Below are positions 1 through 4,358 of a DNA stretch of 6,019 nt, one piece after another. Within the stretch, counting starts at the first letter, position 1, and each line of letters starts with the position of its first letter. The stretch comes from Deltaproteobacteria bacterium. Its GTDB lineage: Bacteria > Desulfobacterota > Desulfarculia > Adiutricales > Adiutricaceae. The stretch is taken from the NCBI GenBank assembly GCA_031279525.1, contig JAITIH010000158.1, positions 1 to 6,019 on the forward strand, in the 5' to 3' direction. The notes beneath the pieces are model-generated. The model had not been told where the DNA came from and searched no databases. It worked only from the letters and a program-made list of their open reading frames with translations. A program made the position numbers and the translations under genes.

Positions 1-80
1 CCATCACCCTCATGGGCTCGCTCCCGGCCCTAAAGGCCCTTTTAAGCCTAAAGCCCACCGAGGTGTTGCACGGCCGGTAA
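1..80 (+). CDS. FtsX/MacB-type ABC transporter permease, C-terminal end only
   Basis: The gene enters from the left edge; codons run from position 3 to the TAA at 78-80. The 25 visible residues contain PALKALLSLKPTEVLHGR. This matches the usual end of FtsX-like permeases: a short cytoplasmic tail after the last membrane segment, with the pattern 'P-x-E-x-L-x-G'. The next gene downstream ends the same way (VEPALVLKGE), so the two are probably paralogous permeases of one transporter, a common arrangement ahead of a LolD/MacB-type ATPase. Nothing can be said about its periplasmic domain or substrate. The family assignment rests on a short tail plus context, so it is likely but not certain. Confidence 0.72.
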   Translation, partial: ITLMGSLPALKALLSLKPTEVLHGR

Positions 81-84
81 AGAA

Positions 85-240
85 CGCCCTAGCTCGGCCG
101 GCCTAACCGGTTGGCCTAACCGGTCGGCCTAACCGGTCGGCCAATCTGGACGGCCTAACCGGTCGGCCTCTCCGATCGGCCAATCTGGTCGGTCTAACGG
201 TTGGCCTCTCCGGCCGGCCAAAAAAGACGGCCTTTAGGGC
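85..240. repeat. 13-bp tandem repeat array between two permease genes
   Basis: From 99 the sequence can be cut into consecutive 13-bp units with consensus CGGCCTAACCGGT. Units at 99, 125 and 151 are identical, the unit at 112 differs only at its first base, and those at 138, 164, 177 and 202 are variants. The unit at 190 is 12 bp, and 215-227 and 228-240 keep only the CGGCC start. A degenerate unit may begin at 85. Each unit carries two self-complementary words (GGCC and CCGG), so a transcript could pair unit with unit in many ways. The 13-bp period does not preserve a reading frame, which argues against coding. It starts five bases after the stop of the upstream permease and fills most of the spacer before the next one, inside what looks like one operon. 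Confidence 0.85.
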
Positions 241-255
241 CACAATAAACGAAAG

Positions 256-278
256 GCCCGCCCAAAAGTTAAGCGGGC
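256..278 (+). other. Small G+C hairpin before the second permease gene
   Basis: GCCCGC (256-261) is complementary to GCGGGC (273-278) with an 11-nt loop. An A run, not a T run, follows on the plus strand (283-290), so this is not a rho-independent terminator for the operon. It lies 14 nt upstream of the ATG at 293 and could influence translation start or RNA processing. There is no recognisable Shine-Dalgarno sequence between the hairpin and the start codon. Confidence 0.35.
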
Positions 279-292
279 GCCCAAAAAAAATC

Positions 293-1429
293 ATGATTAC
301 CAATCGCTCTTTCATGCTTCGCCTAGCCCTTTATTCCCTCCTAAGGCGGCGGTCTCGGCTTTTGGCCGCTTTAGTCGGGGTGGCCTTAGGGGCGGTGGTT
401 CTTTTAGGCATGATCACCCTTTGCCACGACTTGCCTAAGCAGTTTCGCGACGAGTTTCGGGCCTACGGGGCTAACTTGGCCCTGGCCGGCTTGGGGGCCG
501 AGCGGCTGTCCTTGGCGGATCTGGCCAAAGCCAAAGCCCTTTTGCCCCCAGACAAGCTGGTGGGGCTAGCCCCGTTTCGCTACGAAAGCGTGCGGAACCG
601 CCTTAGGCCCTACGTGGCCGTGGGGACGGACTTTAGCGAGGCCCGGAAAACCTCGCCCTTTTGGCGGGTGACCGGCGAATGGCCCGACGAGCCGGGCGAG
701 CTTTTGGTCGGGGCGGACATCGCCTTAAACACCGATTTAAAGGAGGGCTCTTTCGCCACCATAGACGGCCGCAATAGCCGCCAGTCCCGCTACGCCAAGG
801 ATTTTCGGGTGGTCGGGACTTTGGCCACCGGCGGGGTGGAGGACGGCTTCCTTTTCATGGCTTTGGCCGACATGGAGGCCATGACCGGCGAAGGCGAGGT
901 GGCCGACTTGGCCGAGGCCAGCCTGACCCTTAAAGCTAATGACTTAAAAGCCGCGGCCGCCCTCATCCGAGAAAAAGTCCCCAAAGTGGAGGCTCGCCTG
1001 GTCTCTCGGGTCGCCGACTCGGAGGCCAACGCCCTGGCTAAGCTAACCTACCTCGTTTACTTAGTCACCGCCGTCGTCTTGGGCTTGACCATGATCTGCG
1101 TGGCCACCACCATGATGACCGTGGTCTTGGAGCGGCGGCGAGAGATAGGCTTAAAAAAGGCTTTGGGCGCGGAAAACTGGCGGGTTGGCCGGGAGTTTTT
1201 TTTCGAGGGGGCTTTGATCGGGCTTTTTGGCGGCTTTTTAGGCTCCCTAGGCGGCTTGGCCTTTGCCCGGGCGGTGGCCCAAAGCGTTTTTGGCCGAGCC
1301 CTTTTCCCCCATCTTTATTTGATTCCTCTGACCATGGCGGTCATGACGGCGGTGACCATAGTGGCCTGCCGGGCCCCGGTCAGGCGGGCGGCGGCCGTGG
1401 AGCCGGCCCTGGTTTTAAAAGGCGAATAG
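293..1429 (+). CDS. FtsX/MacB-type ABC transporter permease
   Basis: An inner-membrane permease of the FtsX/MacB/LolC superfamily, 378 residues. One membrane segment lies at about residues 23-44 after a basic stretch (LLRRRSR). A periplasmic region of about 200 residues follows (about 45-248). Then come three membrane segments at about 250-279, 305-327 and 341-360. The cytoplasmic loop after the second segment has the family motif ERRREIGLKKALGA (280-293), and the tail is PVRRAAAVEPALVLKGE. The layout and length are normal for the family. These permeases use ATP hydrolysis to drive conformational change across the envelope rather than a simple pore. The ATPase gene begins 18 nt after the stop and a second permease lies upstream. 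The segment from residue 41 (ITLCHDLPKQFRDEFRAYGANL) recalls FtsX permeases next to P19/FTR1 iron-uptake genes; that link is from memory of the family and is inferred. The start is uncertain: ATG 293 has no Shine-Dalgarno sequence, and ATG 314 is equally possible. Confidence 0.9.
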   Translation: MITNRSFMLRLALYSLLRRRSRLLAALVGVALGAVVLLGMITLCHDLPKQFRDEFRAYGANLALAGLGAERLSLADLAKAKALLPPDKLVGLAPFRYESVRNRLRPYVAVGTDFSEARKTSPFWRVTGEWPDEPGELLVGADIALNTDLKEGSFATIDGRNSRQSRYAKDFRVVGTLATGGVEDGFLFMALADMEAMTGEGEVADLAEASLTLKANDLKAAAALIREKVPKVEARLVSRVADSEANALAKLTYLVYLVTAVVLGLTMICVATTMMTVVLERRREIGLKKALGAENWRVGREFFFEGALIGLFGGFLGSLGGLAFARAVAQSVFGRALFPHLYLIPLTMAVMTAVTIVACRAPVRRAAAVEPALVLKGE

Positions 1430-1447
1430 TCGAGCGAGAGGAGCGGC

Positions 1448-2170
1448 ATGGAACTCATTTTAGAAATAAAGGAGGTCTCCAAGATCTACGGGTCGGTCGT
1501 GGCCCTAAATAACTTGACCTTAAACGTGCCCCAGGGCCAGTGGCTGGCCATCATGGGGCCAAGCGGCTCGGGAAAAACCACCCTCATGAACATCGTCGGT
1601 TGTCTGGATTCCCCGACCGAGGGTCAAGTGACATTGGACGGCCTAAACCTAGGGACCTTGTCCCTCGCGGGGCTGACGGCCATCCGCCGAGAGTCCATTG
1701 GGCTCATTTTCCAAGAGTTCCACCTCATTTCTTACCTGACCGCCCTGGAAAACGTTATGGTGGCCCAGTACTACCACAGCCTGGTCGACGAGGGCGAGGC
1801 CTTAGAGGCTCTGGCCCGGGTCGGCCTGCGGGACCGGGCCAAACACCTGCCCAAGCAGTTGTCCGGCGGGGAGCAGCAAAGGGTCTGCGTGGCCCGAGCC
1901 CTCATTAACCACCCGAAGCTAATCCTGGCCGACGAGCCGACCGGCAACCTAGACGAGACTAATGAGCGGCTAGTCATGGACATCCTCCACGGGTTGCACG
2001 ACCAGGGCAGCTCGATCGTCGTGGTGACCCACGCCCAGGAAGTGGCGGCCCACGCCGAAAGGGTCATCTATTTAGAGCATGGTCGCCTGGTCCGGGACAG
2101 TCAGAACGACTCCTTGTCAGAAGAGGACGCCCGAAAAGAACCGGGCCAGGCCGACGTTAGGGTCGTCTAA
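1448..2170 (+). CDS. LolD/MacB-type ABC transporter ATP-binding protein
   Basis: A 240-residue cytoplasmic ATPase that should energise the FtsX-type permeases encoded just upstream. All nucleotide-binding motifs are intact: Walker A GPSGSGKTT (37-45), Q-loop FQE (Q89), signature LSGGEQQR (138-145), Walker B LILADEP with catalytic Glu163, D-loop NLDE (167-170) and H-loop His195 in VTHAQE. The segments MNIVGCLDSPTEG and ADEPTGNLDE are typical of the MacB/LolD/FtsE subgroup, which pairs with FtsX-like permeases rather than with importers. The length is usual for a stand-alone ATPase; the last 20 residues or so are a polar tail. ATG 1448 is supported by AGGAG at 1439-1443, four bases upstream. 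The gene is 18 nt from the preceding stop, so the genes are very likely cotranscribed. The substrate cannot be read from this protein. Confidence 0.95.
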   Translation: MELILEIKEVSKIYGSVVALNNLTLNVPQGQWLAIMGPSGSGKTTLMNIVGCLDSPTEGQVTLDGLNLGTLSLAGLTAIRRESIGLIFQEFHLISYLTALENVMVAQYYHSLVDEGEALEALARVGLRDRAKHLPKQLSGGEQQRVCVARALINHPKLILADEPTGNLDETNERLVMDILHGLHDQGSSIVVVTHAQEVAAHAERVIYLEHGRLVRDSQNDSLSEEDARKEPGQADVRVV

Positions 2171-2203
2171 AAACGAACCGGCTAAGCTTTAGCTAACGTT
2201 TTT
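2169..2203 (+). terminator. Weak terminator-like stem-loop after the ATPase gene
   Basis: AAAAACG (2169-2175) pairs with CGTTTTT (2197-2203), and inside it GCTAA (2181-2185) pairs with TTAGC (2189-2193). The outer arm overlaps the TAA stop and the 3' arm ends in five T residues, with another TTTTT at 2207-2211. The stem is mostly A-T and has an asymmetric internal loop, so it may be a weak or bidirectional terminator. The position directly after the last gene of the operon favours the call. Confidence 0.4.
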
Positions 2204-2351
2204 GGCTTTTTCTCGAACCTTTTGCCCTTAGGGCCGGTCGCAAGGGCGCATTCCGTAAATCCCGCCTAACAAGAGTCGCTAAGGGCCGGCGACGGCCGGG
2301 AGGGGCTTTTTAGGGCTTGCTAATAAGGCCCAAAAGACTATTGTTTTTAAG

Positions 2352-2388
2352 GACTTGCCAAAGCGGCTTAGGGCGGGTCTTTTTTTTT
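2352..2388 (+). terminator. Rho-independent terminator, plus strand
   Basis: GACTTGCC (2352-2359) pairs with GGCGGGTC (2372-2379) over eight base pairs, two of them G-T wobbles. The 12-nt loop can itself close AAG/CTT, and nine consecutive T follow (2380-2388). This is the clearest terminator in the left half of the window. It lies about 180 bases after the ATPase stop codon, so it ends either a long 3' untranslated region of the operon or a separate small transcript. Confidence 0.6.
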
Positions 2389-2520
2389 GGCGATGTCGCG
2401 GAACGCGGGGCTTAAGTTTTGGCCACTTTTGGGGCCATTTTAGGTAACTTACCGATTTTTATCGTTTTATTTGAGAGGCGTCAATAAAGACTATAAAAAT
2501 CAGTATGTTAAAAAACCATA

Positions 2521-2558
2521 AAAACCTCCCCGCCCTAGGCGGCGGAAAAGGGGGTTTT
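2521..2558. terminator. Strong hairpin, possible bidirectional terminator
   Basis: AAAACCTCC (2521-2529) pairs with GGGGGTTTT (2550-2558), nine pairs with one G-T. Inside, CCGCC (2530-2534) pairs with GGCGG (2541-2545) around a six-base loop, leaving AAAA bulged. On the plus strand only four T end the stem; on the minus strand the stem runs into TTTTT and a second T run after it. It could therefore stop minus-strand transcripts coming from the esterase gene as well as plus-strand ones. No gene lies immediately beside it. Confidence 0.45.
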
Positions 2559-2661
2559 AACAATGTCAGAGGCTAAATGGGAGGGCTAAGAAGTTTAATA
2601 ACGATAAAAATATTTATTTAGCATAAAATTATAAAAATATAAATTATAGATTATAAATAAA

Positions 2662-2709
2662 GATGCTAGATAAATTAATTATTTTTAGCAAATTAATTTA
2701 TATAGCAGC
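2662..2709. repeat. 48-bp near-perfect inverted repeat
   Basis: The arm 2662-2680 (GATGCTAGATAAATTAATT) is matched at 17 of 19 positions by the reverse complement of 2691-2709. The ten bases nearest the 10-nt spacer match perfectly. As RNA it would form one long, weak A-U stem; as DNA it could be a large dyad operator or cruciform. Low-complexity A/T sequence makes short matches cheap, but the GATGCT / AGCAGC ends are not low complexity and extend the symmetry. Confidence 0.7.
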
Positions 2710-2712
2710 ATT

Positions 2713-2771
2713 TATATCTTAATGTACATCTTAATATATATCTTAAGCTGCATCTAATTTATATCTTAATT
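2713..2771. repeat. Five 12-bp direct repeats (iteron-like)
   Basis: Units start at 2713, 2725, 2737, 2749 and 2760: TATATCTTAATG, TACATCTTAATA, TATATCTTAAGC, TGCATCTAATT (11 bp) and TATATCTTAATT. The consensus is TATATCTTAATN. The spacing is about one helical turn, so repeated protein sites would fall near the same face of the DNA. The array begins four bases after the 48-bp inverted repeat. Confidence 0.7.
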
Positions 2772-2779
2772 TGTATAAA

Positions 2780-2793
2780 AAAACATATGTTTT
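2780..2793. repeat. Perfect 14-bp palindrome AAAACATATGTTTT
   Basis: The 14 bases read the same on both strands with no spacer. It sits nine bases after the 12-bp repeat array and before a run of six T (2795-2800) at the right border of the A/T-rich island. It could be a dimeric protein site. It has no loop, so it would make a poor RNA hairpin. Confidence 0.6.
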
Positions 2794-2942
2794 GATTTTT
2801 TAACCCCGCCTAAAAAAACCTCCCCCAAAATTTCCCTGACCGCTCTCGCTAAACCTAAGCTTCTCCCACCGTCGTTTTTCGCCCTGGCGCCTTAGCCATT
2901 TTTCGGTAACGTCGCGGGAGTCAAATCTTCGCTCCTTAAAGA

Positions 2943-3042
2943 CTTAGGCTAAAACTCCCTGGTCAACGAGCCGGGGTCGGGTTCCCCAAGGGGCCTGGCC
3001 CTTTTTGGCCTCAACCAGGAAAAGCCTTAGGACCTATTTTTT
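2943..3042 (+). ncRNA. Possible structured RNA or long terminator stem-loop
   Basis: The left part from 2943 (CTTAGGCTAAAACTCCCTGG) and the reverse complement of 3014-3030 are alike: CCTGGT (2958-2963) pairs with ACCAGG (3014-3019), and GGCT (2947-2950) with AGCC (3023-3026). The centre has further pairing chances, for example CCCC-AA-GGGG around 2984-2993. Six T (3037-3042) follow. This could be a small RNA with its terminator or a decayed inverted-repeat element. No known RNA family is recognised. Confidence 0.25.
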
Positions 3043-3221
3043 GGAATTTCTCCCCATAGGGGATCGCCTAAAGGGAACGTAGACTTGGCCCATTAAGCTT
3101 TTTAAGTCGACGCCGCCGGCTTCGCAAAAAGTCCGGAAAATGAAAACCAGGCAAATAACCTCTTGAAATTATTAAAAGATTTTTCCAATGATTACCGAAA
3201 ACAGGGGTTTTTGCGAGACCA

Positions 3222-3782
3222 TCAATACTCAAAGGTTTTAAGAAACGTTTTTAGCTCGTTGCGCCAGACCCGGTAAGCCTTTTTGGTCAGGTGCACTCCG
3301 TCGTCGGTGAAATCGTCGGGCAGCTCTTGCTCGGGGTCGGCCATGGGCGCGTAAAGATCTAAAAAGGTAACGCGGGGAACCTCAATGGACTTGATGGCCC
3401 GGGCCATCAGCTCGTTGGTCCTTCTGACCTTGGCGGTGGTCAAGGGAATTCCGACCCAAGGAAGTTTCGACTCCCGGATCGGGACCAGGGAGCAGACGAC
3501 TAATTTGGCCTTAGGCGCCCGCTCGGCGATTCCTCGCCAGAGCCGGCGGTGCAACCTGACCAGCTCCTGGGGCTCGCGGCCTTGGCTTAGGTCGTTGATC
3601 CCCACTTGTAGAAATATTAAATCCGGGTTGGTCTGGGCCACCAGGCCCAGGCGGAAATAAACGCCCATGGTCGTGTCGCCGGAAAGGCCAAAGTTGATCG
3701 CCTCGACCCCCTTGTCCAGGTCGGTCCAGCGATGGCCCTCTGTTAAGCTGTCGCCTAAAAGCGCGATGGTTTTTTTGCTCAT
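3222..3782 (-). CDS. SGNH/GDSL-family hydrolase (esterase/lipase-like)
   Basis: A 186-residue serine esterase of the SGNH fold with all four marker blocks. Block I is GDSLTEG (10-16), with nucleophile Ser12. Block II is NFGLSGDTT (30-38), with an oxyanion-hole glycine. Block III is GINDL (61-65), with Asn63. Block V is DGVHL (161-165), with Asp161 and His164 completing the triad. There is no signal peptide or membrane segment, so it should act in the cytoplasm. The length is normal for single-domain members, and the block II pattern resembles the PAF-acetylhydrolase-like/GDSL_2 group. The substrate cannot be told; family members remove acetyl or acyl groups from sugars, lipids or thioesters. 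The start is well supported: GAGGG lies nine bases before the ATG on the minus strand (3792-3796). It is convergent with the ATPase gene and divergent from the ModC-like gene, so it stands alone, with its own promoter near 3865-3892. Confidence 0.92.
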   Translation of the reverse strand: MSKKTIALLGDSLTEGHRWTDLDKGVEAINFGLSGDTTMGVYFRLGLVAQTNPDLIFLQVGINDLSQGREPQELVRLHRRLWRGIAERAPKAKLVVCSLVPIRESKLPWVGIPLTTAKVRRTNELMARAIKSIEVPRVTFLDLYAPMADPEQELPDDFTDDGVHLTKKAYRVWRNELKTFLKTFEY

Positions 3783-3864
3783 GGTCGAACGCCCTCAGCT
3801 TTAGTGGATCGCCTCTAGCCTGACTGAGGCTTCTATTTGGCGGCTAACGCGAGCTTTATCGGTA

Positions 3865-3892
3865 ATATTAATTAATTTCAAAGGATTGTCAA
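3865..3892 (-). promoter_or_regulatory. Sigma-70-type promoter of the esterase gene
   Basis: On the minus strand TTGACA (3892 to 3887) is followed after 16 bases by TAATAT (3870 to 3865), inside an A/T-rich patch. The -35 box is perfect and the -10 matches four of six consensus bases. Transcription would begin near 3858, giving a leader of about 75 nt before the ATG at 3782. Confidence 0.5.
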
Positions 3893-3968
3893 AAATATCT
3901 CGCTTAAGGCCAATAGCCCAAAAATAATCCGACGAGCGCTCCCACCGCCCCCGCCAAAGGCTAGCTTT

Positions 3969-4041
3969 TTTGAGCCCGTCTTTAAGCCGTTACACATAAA
4001 AGCCTTAAGGCCTAACGGCGAGTCCTTTAGGCTAGCTCAAA
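3969..4041. repeat. Two-tier inverted repeat in the divergent spacer
   Basis: TTTGAGC (3969-3975) pairs with GCTCAAA (4035-4041), and inside it GCCGTTA (3986-3992) pairs with TAACGGC (4013-4019). The apex contains GCCTTAAGGC (4002-4011), itself a perfect palindrome. The nesting is stronger than expected for a random spacer. No T run follows on either strand, so a terminator is unlikely. It could be a structured RNA or a protein site; it lies upstream of both predicted divergent promoters. Confidence 0.45.
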
Positions 4042-4132
4042 CGACGTTTTATCCCTAAAAAAATGGCCTTCCCCTTGGCGACGCCGGGCGAGGTTGGCCC
4101 TTTAAGCCATCTTAGGCCTAAAAACTCGGTAT

Positions 4133-4160
4133 CCATCGGCCATTGTCACCATCGGCCATT
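4133..4160. repeat. 12-bp direct repeat with 16-bp period upstream of the modC promoter
   Basis: CCATCGGCCATT occurs at 4133-4144 and again at 4149-4160. The second copy ends 23 bases before the -35 box at 4184. A tandem site in this position is where an activator would bind. It does not match a regulator motif I know. Confidence 0.55.
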
Positions 4161-4183
4161 CGTCCCCTTAGGTCGTCGTCGCC

Positions 4184-4212
4184 TTGACAAGATGGCGACT
4201 GGATAATAGATT
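4184..4212 (+). promoter_or_regulatory. Sigma-70-type promoter of the ModC-like gene
   Basis: TTGACA (4184-4189) is followed after 17 bases by TAGATT (4207-4212). The -35 is perfect and the -10 matches four of six. An alternative -10, GATAAT at 4202-4207, would be only 12 bases away, too close. Transcription would begin near 4219, leaving a leader of about 140 nt before the TTG at 4359, long enough for RNA-level control. Confidence 0.5.
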
Positions 4213-4269
4213 ACGAATATAGGCGACAATTGCGATAGCGTATTTTTTCATTAAATTTAATTTACGCGT

Positions 4270-4315
4270 TTTGGCGAAAATTAGTTAAATGTCTTTATTA
4301 ACAGTTTCGCCTAAA
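4270..4315 (+). promoter_or_regulatory. Leader stem-loop upstream of the ModC-like gene
   Basis: TTTGGCGAAA (4270-4279) pairs with TTTCGCC-T-AAA (4305-4315) with one bulged T, giving ten pairs. Inside, GTTAA (4284-4288) pairs with TTAAC (4298-4302). No T run follows, so it is not a terminator by itself. It lies within the predicted 5' leader, ending 32 bases before the Shine-Dalgarno sequence. A role in control by RNA folding is possible. I cannot match it to the molybdenum-cofactor riboswitch or another named riboswitch. Confidence 0.4.
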
Positions 4316-4347
4316 TCATCATCGACGTTTTATATATTAATTTTTAT

Positions 4348-4351
4348 AAGG
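4348..4351 (+). promoter_or_regulatory. Shine-Dalgarno AAGG supporting the TTG start
   Basis: AAGG lies seven bases before TTG 4359, while the in-frame ATG at 4371 has no such sequence in front. This favours the TTG among the two nearby starts, although a later in-frame TTG at 4464 fits the family alignment better. Confidence 0.4.
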
Positions 4352-4358
4352 CGACGAA

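Larger units (their letters stand above)
2591..2812. other. Extremely A/T-rich island
   Basis: By eye well over 80% of these bases are A or T, in sharp contrast to the G+C-rich genes and spacers on either side. It contains runs such as TATAAA and AAATTA many times, the 48-bp palindrome at 2662-2709, the 12-bp direct repeats at 2713-2771 and the 14-bp palindrome at 2780-2793. No open reading frame of note, no DnaA box (TTATCCACA-like) and no insertion sequence gene is visible. Such islands can be easily melted DNA, targets of nucleoid proteins, or remnants of mobile DNA; the sequence alone does not decide. Confidence 0.75.
2171..3221. other. Gene-free spacer of about 1 kb with hairpins and an A/T-rich island
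   Basis: No frame in this stretch looks like a real protein; stops are dense and no family is recognisable. In order it holds a weak terminator after the ATPase gene; a G+C-rich stretch with small hairpins, including GGCCG-GCGA-CGGCC at 2284-2297 with a GNRA-type loop; and a good terminator at 2352-2388. TGGCC/GGCCA at 2420-2437 is followed by four T. Then come a strong two-part hairpin at 2521-2558, the A/T-rich island (about 2591-2812), and a G+C-rich part with an imperfect long stem-loop (2943-3042). TCCCC-ATA-GGGGA sits at 3050-3062, and CCGGCTT pairs with AAG-T-CCGG at 3116-3136. Both flanking genes end into it (convergent), so it is a 3' region for both and does not need to carry their promoters. 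Confidence 0.7.
3783..4358. other. Divergent spacer between esterase and ModC-like genes
   Basis: About 580 bp with no convincing gene. The left end carries the leader and promoter of the esterase gene on the minus strand. The centre is G+C-rich and has a two-tier inverted repeat (3969-4041). The right third holds a pair of 12-bp direct repeats (4133-4160), a plus-strand promoter (4184-4212) and an A/T-rich leader with a long stem-loop before the ModC-like gene. Short remnants such as GGCTAGC at 3959 and 4030 recur but give no protein match. Confidence 0.7.

Noticed and set aside
99..240. CRISPR array
   Set aside because: Units are 13 bp and directly adjacent with no unique spacers of constant length.
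256..290. Terminator between the two permease genes
   Set aside because: The hairpin is followed by an A run on the plus strand, not a T run, and the T run on the minus strand comes before the stem.
103..315. Minus-strand open frame rich in RPxRP repeats
   Set aside because: It is a translation of the 13-bp DNA repeat (three units make 13 codons) and overlaps the permease start; the repetition follows the DNA period, not a protein design.
790..1029. Minus-strand frame inside the permease gene
   Set aside because: Entirely antisense to a well-supported family member, with Ser/Arg-rich shadow composition and no family match. The same applies to the frames antisense to the two ATPases and the ModA-like gene.
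2471..2497. Promoter-like TTGAGA with TATAAA
   Set aside because: Spacing is 15 bases, and it would only make a very short transcript ending at the 2521-2558 hairpin.
2564..2590. Eight-codon frame MSEAKWEG after the 2521-2558 hairpin
   Set aside because: Too short, with no Shine-Dalgarno sequence; chance is the simplest explanation.
2591..2812. Chromosomal replication origin
   Set aside because: No DnaA box cluster and no dnaA, dnaN, gidA or similar gene nearby; only A/T richness and repeats speak for it.
2941..3030. tRNA or SRP RNA
   Set aside because: No cloverleaf arms, no GGTTC-A-x-x-C T-loop with matching acceptor stem, and no SRP GGAAG tetraloop motif.
3385..3660. Plus-strand frame across the esterase gene
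   Set aside because: The minus-strand frame carries all SGNH catalytic blocks and a Shine-Dalgarno sequence; the plus frame has no recognisable feature.
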